64,000 bases of DNA from contig NZ_JAPDIA010000007.1 of assembly GCF_029525575.1 (NCBI RefSeq), forward strand, positions 806,001-870,000, given 5' to 3'. Shown here piece by piece: positions 19,381-28,473 of the stretch. The stretch is from Cohnella rhizosphaerae (lineage in GTDB: Bacteria; Bacillota; Bacilli; Paenibacillales; Paenibacillaceae). Each line of letters opens with the position of its first letter. Positions within the stretch are counted from its first letter, which is position 1. The position numbers and the translations under genes are program-made. The notes beneath the pieces are model-generated. The model saw nothing but the letters and a program-made list of their open reading frames with translations, was not told the DNA's origin and did not search any database.

Positions 19381-19858
19381 GGAGGGTGGCGGCTGCGTGC
19401 GGTCACGATGCGATGGTGCACAGAAAATGTGCATGAAGGGCGAGCGGGGGGGCGGCCGCGTGCGGTCAAGATGCGATGGTGCACAGAAAATGTGCATGAA
19501 GGGCGAGCGGGGGGGCGGCCGCGTGCGGTCAAGATGCGATGGTGCACAGAAAATGTGCATGAAGGGCGAGCGGGTGGCGGCTGCGTGCGGTCACGATGCG
19601 ATGGTGCACAGAAAATGTGCATGAAAGGCGAGCAGGTGGCGGGCTGCGTGCGGTCGCGATGCGATGGTGCACAGAAAATGTGCATGAAAGGCGAGCGAGG
19701 GGCGGCTGCGTGCGGTCACGATGCGATGGTGCACAGAAAATGTGCATGAAGGGCGAGCGGGGGGGCGGCCGCGTGCGGTCAAGATGCGATGGTGCACAGA
19801 AAATGTGCATGAAGGGCGAGCGGGTGGCGGCTGCGTGCGGTCACGATGCGATGGTGCA
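19381..19858. repeat. Tandem array of eight 62/63-bp units, each with a small hairpin
   Basis: The core GATGCGATGGTGCA begins at 19407, 19470, 19533, 19595, 19658, 19720, 19783 and 19845, so periods are 63, 63, 62, 63, 62, 63 and 62. Units 1-7 contain TGCACA-GAAAA-TGTGCA, a 6-bp stem with a 5-nt loop (first copy 19417-19433). Unit 8 is cut off and runs into the fumC terminator. The alternation of 62 and 63 breaks every reading frame, which argues against coding. Whole units repeat, with no unique spacers, so it is not CRISPR. It lies between two convergent genes. Confidence 0.9.
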
Positions 19859-19902
19859 AAAAACGCCCCCGTCCGTCGAATGACGGGCGGGAGCGCCATC
19901 GT
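19859..19902 (-). terminator. Terminator of fumC
   Basis: Read on the minus strand, a GC-rich stem (CCCGCCCGTC, loop ATTC, GACGGACGGG) ends in GGGGCGTTTTTT immediately after the fumC stop. Confidence 0.85.
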
Positions 19903-19907
19903 CCAGC

Positions 19908-21299
19908 CTATTCCTTCGGATGAATCATGTCTTCCGGCTTCACGTACTCGGTGAACTGCTCGTCCGTCAGCAGGCCGGTCTTGAGGGCGGCTTCGCGGAG
20001 CGTGAGGCCTTCCTTGTGCGCCAGCTTGGCGATCTTGGCGGCGTTCTCGTAGCCGATGTACGGGTTGAGCGCCGTGACGAGCATGAGCGATTGCTCCAGG
20101 TTGCGGCTCAGTACCTCGCGGTTCGGCTCGATGCCGACCGCACAGTGCTCGTTGAAGGAGCGCATGCCGTCCGCGAGCAGGCGGACCGACTGAAGGAACG
20201 CGTTCAGGATGACCGGCTTGAACACGTTCAGCTCAAAGTTGCCCTGGGAAGCCGCGAAACCGATCGTCGCGTCGTTGCCCATCACCTGGCAGGCGATCAT
20301 CGTGATCGCTTCGGCTTGGGTCGGGTTGACCTTGCCGGGCATGATGGAGCTGCCCGGCTCGTTCTCGGGGATCGTGATCTCGCCGATGCCGCTGCGAGGA
20401 CCGCTCGCGAGCCAGCGCACGTCGTTGGCGATCTTCATCAGATCGGCCGCGAGCGCCTTCAGCGCGCCGTGGGCGAAGACGGATTGGTCGTGGCTGGTCA
20501 GCGCGTGAAACTTGTTCGGCGCGCTCACGAAGCCTTTGCCTCCGGTCGCTTCGCTGAGCGCCTGGGCGACGCCGTCGCCGAACGCCGGGTGCGCGTTGAT
20601 GCCGGTGCCGACCGCGGTGCCGCCGATCGCGAGCTCCTTCAGCGTCTGCGCGCTGCTGCGGATCATTTGCTCGGTCTTCTCCAGCATCGCATGCCAGCCG
20701 CTGATCTCCTGGCCGAGCGTGATCGGCGTCGCGTCCTGCAGGTGGGTACGGCCGATCTTGACGATATCCATGAACGCTTCGGATTTGGCACGCAGCGTCT
20801 CCTTCAGCTCGGCGAGCGCCGGGAGGAGCAGTTCGTCGACCGCGACCACGCTCGCGACGTGCATCGCGGTCGGGAACGTGTCGTTGGAGCTCTGCGACTT
20901 GTTCACGTCGTCGTTCGGGTGAACGCGCTTGTCCGAGCCCTTCGCTTCAAGCAGCTGATTGGCGCGCCGCGCGATGACCTCGTTGACGTTCATGTTGGAC
21001 TGCGTGCCGCTGCCCGTCTGCCAGACGACGAGCGGGAATTCGGCGTCCCACTCTCCCGCTACGATCTCGTCGGCTGCGGTAGCGATCGCGTCCTTCTTGT
21101 CGGCGTCGAGCTTGCCCAGCTTGTGGTTGACCTGCGCGGCCGCCTTCTTCAGTTGGGCGAACGCCGTGATCAGTTCCTTCGGCATCCGCTCCGTGCCGAT
21201 CTTGAAGTGCTGGCGGCTGCGCTCTGTCTGCGCGCCCCACATAGCGGTAGAAGGCACCTGAATCTCGCCCATCGTATCGCGTTCAATCCGGAATTCCAT
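19908..21299 (-). CDS. fumC: Class II fumarate hydratase
   Basis: This cytosolic TCA-cycle enzyme interconverts fumarate and malate. The length of 463 aa is standard. The start ATG 21299 (MEFRIERDTMGEIQVP) has AGGAGGAGA upstream; further upstream in-frame codons lie between promoter and ribosome site. Family blocks seen are TGSGTQSNMNVNEV, HPNDDVNKSQSSNDTFPTAM, GRTHLQDATPITLGQE, TAVGTGINAHP and the fumarase/aspartase signature GSSIMPGKVNPTQ with the active-site Ser loop. Aspartase and argininosuccinate lyase are excluded by the SSNDTFPTAMH and TAVGTGINA combination. It is monocistronic, with its own promoter and terminator. Confidence 0.95.
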   Translation of the reverse strand: MEFRIERDTMGEIQVPSTAMWGAQTERSRQHFKIGTERMPKELITAFAQLKKAAAQVNHKLGKLDADKKDAIATAADEIVAGEWDAEFPLVVWQTGSGTQSNMNVNEVIARRANQLLEAKGSDKRVHPNDDVNKSQSSNDTFPTAMHVASVVAVDELLLPALAELKETLRAKSEAFMDIVKIGRTHLQDATPITLGQEISGWHAMLEKTEQMIRSSAQTLKELAIGGTAVGTGINAHPAFGDGVAQALSEATGGKGFVSAPNKFHALTSHDQSVFAHGALKALAADLMKIANDVRWLASGPRSGIGEITIPENEPGSSIMPGKVNPTQAEAITMIACQVMGNDATIGFAASQGNFELNVFKPVILNAFLQSVRLLADGMRSFNEHCAVGIEPNREVLSRNLEQSLMLVTALNPYIGYENAAKIAKLAHKEGLTLREAALKTGLLTDEQFTEYVKPEDMIHPKE

Positions 21300-21444
21300 T
21301 GCTGATTCTCCTCCTGCGCCCTTATGAGTTATGCGATCCGTCCGGGCGCGACAACTTCCGCTGCTTCGGGCGAACCGACTTTCGATAAAAGCGGCCGCGT
21401 TCGCCGGAGCGGACCGCGAAGCCGTTTTTAACATCACGTCTTCC

Positions 21445-21473
21445 ATTATAATGGCTTGCCCGCGCGGTTCCAA
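21445..21473 (-). promoter_or_regulatory. Sigma-A promoter of fumC
   Basis: On the minus strand TTGGAA (21473-21468) and a perfect TATAAT (21450-21445) are separated by 17 bp. The predicted leader is about 140 nt. Confidence 0.75.
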
Positions 21474-21598
21474 ATGGACGTTTTTTAACGGGGGGGCTCA
21501 GGCTTGAATCGCTTTCTGCTTCTATTCCCCGCCGCGGCGTGTATGATATGCTAGGATAAATGTACGTACAAGCCATGATACAGGTCTAGGAGGATAAG

Positions 21599-22612
21599 AT
21601 GACAGCGAACGCGCAAGCTTACGAAGGGCAATACCAGGGTTTGAAGGCAGTATGGCTGAAGGCGGGGCCGTACGAGGCGGCGGTGCTGCCGGAGATCGGC
21701 GCGAACCTGATCGCGTTTCGGGACGCGGAGCGGGGATATGCTTTCTTGCGGGAGCCGGCCGCGGACGAGCTGCAAGCGTTCACGGAGCGTCCGATGGTGC
21801 ACGGCATCCCGGTTCTTTTTCCGCCGAACCGCTTCGAGGACGGCAAGTTCCCATGGGAAGGGCGCGTGCTTGAGCTGCCCGTCAACGAGACCGACCGCAA
21901 CAATCATCTGCACGGCTTCCTTTATAACATTCCTTGGCAGGTCGACGGCTTCAGCGCCGACGCGCTCGGCGCGCGCGCGGTATTCAGCGTGAAGGTGGAA
22001 AAAGGAGATGCGGTGTACGCGCAATTTCCGTTCGCGTTCACCGTCCGCCTGGAATATACGCTGAGCGGCGAGGGTCTTCACCAGCGCGTCAGCGTGCGCA
22101 ACGACGGCGACGGCACGATGCCGTGCCTGCTCGCGTTCCACACGGCGGTCAACGCGCCGTTCGTGCCGGGCAGCTCGACGGACGACTGCACGTTCAAGCT
22201 GACGGTCGGCGAACGCTGGGAAATGGGCGCCGACGGCCGGATGCTGCCGACGAAGCGCAAGCTGCCGCTGACGGATGCGGAGGCGCGCATGCGCGACGGC
22301 ACGCAATCGCCGTTTTTCGAATCGCTGGACAATCACTATACGGCTGTTCCGCAGAACGGCCGCAACCGCATGGAGCTGACCGACAACCGCGCGGGCGTCA
22401 AGCTCGTCTACGACGTGGGCGCTGGCTACAAGCAGTGGATGATCTGGAACGACGGCGCCAAAGGCGGGTACTTCTGCCCCGAGCCGCAGGTGAACCTCGT
22501 CAATGCGCCGAACATCGCGCTGGCGGAGGAGGAGAAGGAGCAGGCGGGCCTGTTCGCCCTGTCGCCCGGCGAGATCTGGGAAGAGACGAGCCGGCTGTAT
22601 ACGATCGGCTGA
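21599..22612 (+). CDS. Aldose 1-epimerase family protein (GalM/YphB-like)
   Basis: This 337-aa mutarotase-fold protein would interconvert sugar anomers. The start ATG 21599 follows TAGGAGGATAAG. Conserved elements are the N-terminal PEIGANLIAFRD, the substrate-binding HGIPVLFPPNR, the first catalytic His block NNHLHGFLYN, the second in LAFHTAVNAPF, and the catalytic Glu region CPEPQVNLVNAPN. It belongs to the broad YphB/YeaD-like side of the family, so the sugar could be galactose, glucose or a phosphosugar. A 51-bp tandem repeat and then a terminator lie in its 3' untranslated region. Confidence 0.88.
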   Translation: MTANAQAYEGQYQGLKAVWLKAGPYEAAVLPEIGANLIAFRDAERGYAFLREPAADELQAFTERPMVHGIPVLFPPNRFEDGKFPWEGRVLELPVNETDRNNHLHGFLYNIPWQVDGFSADALGARAVFSVKVEKGDAVYAQFPFAFTVRLEYTLSGEGLHQRVSVRNDGDGTMPCLLAFHTAVNAPFVPGSSTDDCTFKLTVGERWEMGADGRMLPTKRKLPLTDAEARMRDGTQSPFFESLDNHYTAVPQNGRNRMELTDNRAGVKLVYDVGAGYKQWMIWNDGAKGGYFCPEPQVNLVNAPNIALAEEEKEQAGLFALSPGEIWEETSRLYTIG

Positions 22613-22620
22613 ACGAAAGA

Positions 22621-22870
22621 AAACCGTCGCGCATAAGGATGTGCCGCAGCGTTATGCGCGACGGGAAATGTGTCTAGTTGGAATAAGGATGTTTCGCAGC
22701 GTTATTCGGTGTCGGGGAGTGTTTCTGACCGGAATAAGGATGTGCCGCATCGTTATTCGGGGACCGTGGACGCATTTAGCCGAAATAAGGATGTGGCGCA
22801 TCGTTATCTCGCGAAGGGGATCGCTCTCAGCCCGAATAAGCATTCGCCATATCGCTATTATGGGCAAGAA
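22621..22870. repeat. Five 51-bp repeats (ATAAGGATGT family) downstream of galM-like gene
   Basis: ATAAGG/ATAAGC cores start at 22633, 22683, 22734, 22785 and 22836 (spacing 50, 51, 51, 51). Each unit has the form ATAA-N15-TTAT, an inverted repeat; units 2-3 extend it to GAATAA/TTATTC. In the first unit the arms form a perfect 13-bp stem (22624-22636 with 22652-22664). Because 51 is 17 codons, several frames stay open and give spurious 17-residue-repeat peptides on both strands. Confidence 0.88.
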
Positions 22871-22897
22871 GGGCTGCATCGGTTTGCAGCAACAGCA

Positions 22898-22935
22898 GGA
22901 TCGTCAGGGCGTGCCCCTGACGGTCCTTTGTTTAT
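22898..22935 (+). terminator. Terminator downstream of galM-like gene and its repeats
   Basis: GATCGTCAGG pairs with CCTGACGGTC (one G-T wobble) and is followed by CTTTGTTTATT. Its position places the whole repeat array within the mRNA of the epimerase gene. Confidence 0.7.
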
Positions 22936-22963
22936 TCGGCGAGGATGCGCAGGTGCTCCGTCC

Positions 22964-23807
22964 CTACCCATCCAGCAGCTTCCGCAGCTTCTCCTCGGTG
23001 CGCGAGTCCGCGGCGGGCGTGTACACGCTCAATCGAAGATCGGCGCTGCCGTGCGCCTGGAGCGAGGTGAGATGGAACAGCATCTTGCCCGCTTTGGCAT
23101 GCCTGAATTCGAGGGCGACCTCGGGCGCGCTGCTGACGCGGCTGTCGTTCCAGAGACGTTCGAAGTCGGGGTGCGCGCCTTTCATTTCCGCCAGAAACGC
23201 CTCGTACCACTCGTCCTCCACGTACTGCCCGTAATACGCCCGGAAAATCGCGAGAAAGCCGCTCGCGAACGACGCCCAGTTGACGGCCAGCCTTCTGAAC
23301 TCTTTGCGCGTAAAGACGAGCCGGATCATATTGCGATCCTCGGGGGCGATCCGGCCGAAGTCGGCGAAGACGCGGGCGGCGGCCTCATTCCAGCCGACGA
23401 TCTGGCAGCGCCTGTCCGACACGATCGTCGGGCACTGCCGCAGCTCGTCCACGACGCGCGACAGCGAGGGCGTCATGGCGGGAGAGGCTTCCCGTTCGTA
23501 ATCGACCGCGCCGGAAGCGCCGCCGTTCTCGGCCAGCGAGTAAAAGTATCTGCGCTCGTCGGCCGTGAGCCGCAGCGCTTCGGCCACGCACTCCAGCACG
23601 GCGTGCGACGCCTGGATGTCCCGTCCCTGCTCCAGCCAGGTATACCACGTGCTGCTCACGCCCGCCAGCTGCGCCACTTCTTCCCGCCGCAGTCCCGGCG
23701 TCCGCCGCCTGCCGATATCCGGCAGTCCGACTTCGCCCGGAGACAGTTTGGCCCGCCGCGCCTTCAAAAAAGGCCGACAACGCCTGCAAACGCGCCTGTT
23801 TGTTCAT
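22964..23807 (-). CDS. MmyB-like XRE-family transcriptional regulator (frameshifted)
   Basis: The reconstructed product is about 280 aa, starting at ATG 23807 (MNKQARLQALSAF). An N-terminal Cro/CI-type helix-turn-helix shows the family signature RRRTPGLRREEVAQLAGVS followed by TWYTWLEQGR. A C-terminal PAS-like ligand domain (MmyB type) contains IVGWNEAAARVFADF and ends with LSVYTPAADSRTEEKLRKLL. The A6 run 23766-23771 carries an extra base, and removal joins ALSAF to LKARRAKLSPGEVGLP, the normal N-terminus. Members often control adjacent redox genes. Here the divergent neighbour is a ketosynthase. A TATAAT -10 for this gene sits at 23895-23890 (minus strand). Confidence 0.83.
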
Positions 23808-24010
23808 TTCGCACCGTCCTCTTTAGCTTCTGCGATCGTGTGCAATCGTGCATTCGGCGCCGCCGACGGCGGCTGATATTCAGGTGCTCATTATACCAGT
23901 ATAACCTATAACTTGTACTAGGATAGCGGTGTGTGGAATGATAGGGCTACCGCAACACATGCAACACATGCAACGCACATAGGAACGCATACAGGATGGA
24001 GGAGATCGGC

Positions 24011-25256
24011 ATGGCAAGAGCGGTCATCACGGGAATGGGCGTCGTATCGCCGCTGGGATCGGACGTGGAAGCTTTTTGGCAAGGGCTCGTCGAAGGCCGC
24101 TCCGGCGTTCGGACGATTGAACATATGGACGTATCGGGCTATAAGACGCGGATCGCGGGACTCGTGCAGGACTTCGACGCGGAGGCGATGTTCGGGCGCA
24201 AGGAAGCGAGGCGGATGGACCGCTTCACCCAGTTCGCGCTCGCCGCGGCGGATCAAGCGGTCAGCCAGGCGGGACTGAACATGGAGAAAACGGATCGCGA
24301 GCGCGTCGCGGTCTACGTCGGCTCGGGCACGGGGGGGGCTCCGCACGCTGAGCGACAACGAGTCGCTGCTGCGCGAGCGCGGGCCCGACCGGGTCAGTCC
24401 GCTGCTCGTGCCGATGATGATCGCCAACATGGCGGCCGCGCAGATCAGCATCCGGTACGGCACGTACGGACCGACGATGTCGCCGGTGACGGCCTGCTCG
24501 ATCGGCAATACGGCGATCGGCGAGGCTTTCCGGCTCATTCGCGACGGCGAGGCGGACGTCGTCATCGCCGGCGGCGCCGAAGCGGCCGTGACGGAGCTGT
24601 CGCTCGCCAGCTTCGGCAACGCGACTGCGCTGTCGCGCCGCAACGACGAGCCGGCCCGGGCGAGCCGCCCGTTCGACGCGGACCGCGACGGGTTCGTGCT
24701 CGCCGAGGGCGCGGGCATCGTCGTGCTCGAGTCGCTCGAGCACGCGCTGGCGCGCGGCGCGCGGCCGCTCGCCGAGGTGATCGGCTACGGCGCGAGCTCG
24801 GACGCCTATCACCAGGTCGCCACGCATCCCGAAGGGCGCGGAGCGATCCTGGCCATGCGCGCGGCGCTCCGCAGCGCGGGCGTCGCGCCTGCCGACGTCG
24901 ACGTCGTCAGCGCGCACGCGACGAGCACCGAGCTCGGCGATGCGACGGAGACGCTCGCGATCAAGCAGGCGCTCGGCGAACGCGCCCGCGAAGTGCCCGT
25001 CACGGCCAACAAGTCGATGACCGGGCACATGCTGGGCGCCTCCGGCGGCGCGCAGGCGATCGCGCTCGTACAGACGCTGCGCGAAGGCGTCATTCCGCCG
25101 ACGATCAACCTCGAGCGCGCGGATCCCGCCTGCGACCTGGACTACGTGCCGAACGAGGCGCGCCGGGGCCGGGACCTGAAGATCGGTTTGTCCAACTCCT
25201 TCGGCTTCGGCGGACACAACGCAGTGATCGTGCTGCGCAGGTTCGACGAGGTTTGA
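24011..25256 (+). CDS. Beta-ketoacyl-ACP synthase II-like, FabF family (frameshifted)
   Basis: This condensing enzyme of fatty-acid elongation is about 414 aa, as in E. coli FabF. The start ATG 24011 (MARAVITGMGVVSPLGSD) has GGAGGAG just upstream. Cys-His-His sites are visible as TACSIGNTAIG, SAHATSTELGD and NKSMTGHMLGASGG. Two of these depart from the usual CSTGAHAIG and AHGTST. The frame breaks at the eight-G run 24331-24338, and removing one G gives GTGGLRTLSDNE. It stands alone without acpP or fabD, so it may be a second, specialised KAS. A short 9-bp repeat (GCAACACAT) lies in its leader. Confidence 0.85.
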
Positions 25257-25340
25257 TGCGCGAACGCGCCGAATTGGGCACGAGCGTGACCGACGAGCGC
25301 CAGCGGTATGCGCAGCCGGCGTAAGACGCCGGCCCGCGCG

Positions 25341-25370
25341 TTCATCCCGTCCTTCGTTTTGTTGTATAAT
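25341..25370 (+). promoter_or_regulatory. Probable purT promoter
   Basis: A perfect TATAAT at 25365-25370 lies about 29 bp before the start codon. The -35 (TTCATC 25341-25346, 18-bp spacer) is poor. No PurR box was recognised. Confidence 0.45.
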
Positions 25371-25398
25371 GGGCACATCTGAGGGTGCGAGGAGCTGG

Positions 25399-26568
25399 AT
25401 GAAGAACATGTTTCATACGAAAAAGCTGCTGCTGCTCGGTTCGGGCGAACTGGGCAAAGAGGTCATTCTGGAGGCGCAGCGCCTCGGCGTCGAGACGATC
25501 GCCGTCGACCGGTACGCGGACGCGCCGGCCATGCATGTGGCCGACCGCAGCTATGTCATCGACATGCTGGACAAGCAGGCGCTTCGGGCGCTGATCGTGC
25601 GCGAGAAGCCTGACCTGATCGTGCCGGAGATCGAAGCGATCGCGACGGCCGAGCTGGTGAAGCTGGAGGAGGAAGGCTTCACGATCATCCCGACGGCGCG
25701 CGCCGCGCAGCTGACGATGGACCGAGAGGGCATCCGCCGGCTGGCAGCCGAGACGCTCGGCCTGCCGACCGCGAAGTACCGGTTCGCCGACACGTACGAC
25801 GAATTCGCCGAGGCCGCCCGCGCGATGGGCTTCCCTTGCGTGGTCAAGCCGCTGATGAGCTCCTCCGGCAAAGGACAGAGCGTCTGCCGCTCCGAGGCCG
25901 ACCTGGCGGAGAGCTGGCGGATCGCCATGGAAGGCGGCCGGGTACAGCAGGGACGGGTCATCGTGGAGGAATTCATCCGTTTCGAATCGGAGATCACGCT
26001 GCTGACCGTCCGCACCGCCCAGGGGACGCAGTTCTGCCCGCCGATCGGTCACATCCAGCAGGGCGGCGACTACATCGAATCTTGGCAGCCCCACGAGATG
26101 ACCGCCTCGCAGCTGGAGGAGTCGCGGCGCATCGCGCTCGCGATCACGGACGCGCTCGGCGGCGTCGGCTTGTTCGGCGTCGAGCTGTTCCTCGCCGAGG
26201 ACAAGGTCTATTTCAGCGAAGTGTCTCCGCGTCCGCACGACACGGGCCTCGTCACCCTCGTCAGCCAGAATCTGTCGGAGTTCGCGCTGCACGTGCGGGC
26301 GATCCTCGGTCTGCCGATCCCCGAGATCAAGCTGGCTTCGCCGGGCGCGAGCCGCCCGCTCAAGGCGCTGGAGGCTTGGGACGACTACCGCCTCTCGGGA
26401 GCCGCGGAGGCGCTTGCCGTGCCGGACACGCAGCTGCGCGTCTTCGGCAAGCCGGTGACCAAGCCCGGCCGCCGTATGGCCGTAGCCTTGGCAGCCGCGG
26501 ACACCGTGCTTGAGGCGCGCTCTCGTGCCGCCGAAGCGCTCGGCAAGCTGAAGCTCGAACGCGACTAG
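25399..26568 (+). CDS. purT: Formate-dependent phosphoribosylglycinamide formyltransferase
   Basis: PurT makes formyl-GAR from GAR, formate and ATP in de novo purine synthesis. At 389 aa it matches E. coli PurT (392). The start ATG 25399 is taken because GAGGAG precedes it and because the -10 element excludes the in-frame ATG at 25369. Blocks seen: LLLLGSGELGKEV (GAR site), PEIEAIAT, the ATP-grasp loop KPLMSSSGKGQSV, VEEFIRFESEITLLTVR, GLFGVELFL and SEVSPRPHDTGLVTL. The 3' untranslated region contains a 51-bp tandem repeat before a strong terminator. Confidence 0.93.
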   Translation: MKNMFHTKKLLLLGSGELGKEVILEAQRLGVETIAVDRYADAPAMHVADRSYVIDMLDKQALRALIVREKPDLIVPEIEAIATAELVKLEEEGFTIIPTARAAQLTMDREGIRRLAAETLGLPTAKYRFADTYDEFAEAARAMGFPCVVKPLMSSSGKGQSVCRSEADLAESWRIAMEGGRVQQGRVIVEEFIRFESEITLLTVRTAQGTQFCPPIGHIQQGGDYIESWQPHEMTASQLEESRRIALAITDALGGVGLFGVELFLAEDKVYFSEVSPRPHDTGLVTLVSQNLSEFALHVRAILGLPIPEIKLASPGASRPLKALEAWDDYRLSGAAEALAVPDTQLRVFGKPVTKPGRRMAVALAAADTVLEARSRAAEALGKLKLERD

Positions 26569-26624
26569 TACATGCATGCTTAAATCATCGAGCTATTTAA
26601 ATAAGAAGTTTGGTATGAAGCACC

Positions 26625-26905
26625 TGCTGGATCGGACCGTGAGGCTGCAGAGTAACTTTTTGCCCTTACAGCAACTTATGGACCGGTTCGCGAGGCTGTA
26701 GAGTAACTTTTTGCCCTTACAGCAACTTATGGACCGGTTCGCGAGGCTATAGAGTAACTTTTTGCCCTTACAGCAACTTATGGACCGGTTCGCGAAGCTG
26801 TAGAGTAACTTTTTGCCCATACAGCACCTGTTGGACCGGTTCGCGAAGCTGAAGAGTAACTTTCTACCTCTACAGCAACATATGGACCGGTCCGCGAGGC
26901 TGTAG
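26625..26905. repeat. 51-bp tandem repeat array downstream of purT
   Basis: AGTAAC cores start at 26651, 26702, 26753, 26804 and 26855, a constant 51 bp, with partial units at both ends. Units contain TACAGC ... GCTGTA inverted arms about 22 nt apart and a conserved GGACCGGTTCGCGA block. The minus strand has a 75-codon frame made of 17-residue repeats (ANRSISCCKGKKLLYSL), which I regard as a by-product of the period. Confidence 0.92.
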
Positions 26906-26991
26906 AACGTGTTTGAGGTGAAATTCCTGCATTTTTAATGAATTGATGATTTACGCCGGCTACACTAGCCCTGCTGCCTTTTCCATCCCTA

Positions 26992-27037
26992 AACGCCCCT
27001 GCCAAGCCGCAAGCAAGCGGCCGGCGGGGGCGTTTTT
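26992..27037. terminator. Bidirectional terminator between purT and gerAB-like gene
   Basis: AACGCCCC-TGCC-AGCCGC pairs with GCGGC-CGGC-GGGGCGTT and is followed by TTTT on the plus strand. The minus-strand tract (TTTAGGG) is weaker. It follows the gerAB stop directly. Confidence 0.8.
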
Positions 27038-28196
27038 CAGCCGCGGGCGTCCCGTCCCGGCTTCTCCTTTTCGCGCCGCCCTCCCCGGGCGCCGCTCCCT
27101 TCTGCTTGTTCCGTTCCGGGCAGCCCTCTGAGCTTGGCCACCGTCCAGTAGATCGTCGGCGTCAAAAAAGACGAGCCAGGTAAAGATTTGAAAAGAGGGC
27201 GCCATCGTGAGCGACCTGAATTCCGCGGGGAAGCGGGAGAACTGATAAGCGCAGGCGAACACGAAAGACGTCAAGGCGAACGTCAGCGGACGATGGGAAC
27301 GGATGCCCGCCCACCGCATCGCGATCCGGCCCGCCATGAACAGCAGGACGGCCGTCTTGATGAGAAGGGTGGCGGACCAGATGCCGATCAGGAGCGGATC
27401 GAGATTTTCCAATACCTCTCCGAAGGAGACGAAGCGGACGGTCTCGAGCAGCGGATAGGCCATGTTGCCCGCCAGCTTCGGGCCGAACAGCAGCAGGCTG
27501 GTCAGCCAGTAGGCGACCAGAACGGCGACGATCAGGGCCTGCATGGAAGCCAGCTTGCGGAGGGGCTTCCGCTCGGTTTCGAAGTACGGCGCGAGCAGGA
27601 AGATCAGCGACAGATCGTTCAGCCAGCCGGCGGCGAAAAAAGTCGACGAAGCCAGCTTGGATGCCGATAAATGCGTAAAGAGCGCGACGATCATGTTGTA
27701 TTTCATTTTAAACAGCAGCACGAACAGGACGGGCACGATCGTCGCGAACACCGAGAGGAAAAAGCCGTCGCTGAGCAGCGCGATCGAGCGGATGCCCGAG
27801 CGGGCGGCCAGCGCGGCGCACAGCAGAAAGCAGCCCAGCATGACCGGCGTGGGCGTCCCCTCCAGATAGACCGAGATGAACAGGTCCGAGTAGGCCGAGG
27901 CGCACAGCGTCGCGACCGTCAGGCAGTACAGCAGCACGAGCGAGGAAAAGAATAGGTGAGGCCAGCGGCCGACGATGCCTCGCCCGTATTCGGCCCACTC
28001 CCGCCCTTTGAACGCATAGGCGACGCGGATGGAGAAATAGGCGAAAACGATGCTGGCCACGCCCCCCGCAGGGAATGGCGAGCCAGCCCAAATATCCGCC
28101 TATCGCGTACATCGGGCTGAGCATGAACACGATCGGCGCGGCGATCAGATGAAGCGCGTATATCCGCCATAAATGAACGAATTTTAATGGTCGCAT
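27037..28196 (-). CDS. GerAB-type germinant receptor subunit B (two frameshifts)
   Basis: This APC-superfamily integral membrane subunit of the spore germinant receptor is about 385 aa after repair. The start ATG 28196 (MRPLKFVHLWRIYALHLIAA) leads about ten membrane helices. The C6 run 28062-28067 breaks helix 2 (restored GWLAIPCGGVASIVFAYF). The A6 run 27164-27169 breaks the last helix (restored WLVFLTPTIYWTVAKLRGLP). With both extra bases removed the gene stops at TGA 27037-27039. Subunit B is thought to bind the germinant in the inner spore membrane. It is the last gene of the ger operon. Confidence 0.85.
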
Positions 28197-28227
28197 GTTT
28201 CGTTCGACTCCCTACTCCTTAGCTTGG

Positions 28228-28440
28228 CTAAGACCGCAAGAGCGCGTCCGCCCAGCCGAACAGAACTTGAATGATCCAAATCGGCAGCGGGAGCCATTCG
28301 GCGAATGACGCGGTTCCCGCGTAGCCGATGCTAAGCAGCCATGCGGTCAACGCCATCAGGCGAACTCGCTTGTCCTGCGTGCGAAGCCGGTATAGCTGGA
28401 ATGCCGCGATTCCGGCCATGATCAGCCATGCCGCCTTCAT
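28228..28440 (-). CDS. Small two-helix membrane protein in the ger operon (candidate GerD-type subunit)
   Basis: The 70-aa product has two hydrophobic segments (about residues 2-18 and 28-66, the second broken by EWLPLP) separated by a basic loop YRLRTQDKRVR. GGAGGAG lies 9 nt before the ATG. It sits between the subunit C and subunit B genes with 31-33 bp gaps. Small two-helix D proteins encoded with some Bacillus receptors (for example GerUD and GerKD) modulate germination. Size, topology and position fit that role, but I cannot show homology by eye. Confidence 0.7.
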   Translation of the reverse strand: MKAAWLIMAGIAAFQLYRLRTQDKRVRLMALTAWLLSIGYAGTASFAEWLPLPIWIIQVLFGWADALLRS

Positions 28441-28473
28441 TCGGGTTTCTCCTCCAGAATCGACCAGAGCGGC

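Noticed and set aside
19381..19858. CRISPR array
   Set aside because: The entire 62/63-bp unit is repeated with no unique spacers, and no cas genes are present.
22652..23911. Plus- and minus-strand frames across the galM-downstream repeats
   Set aside because: They consist of the 51-bp repeat read in different frames and run antisense into the MmyB-like regulator.
26625..26905. CRISPR array, or a 75-aa Cys/Lys-rich repeat protein on the minus strand
   Set aside because: All 51 bp of the unit are conserved, so there are no spacers. The open frame follows from a period divisible by three without stops, and no ribosome site or start context supports translation.
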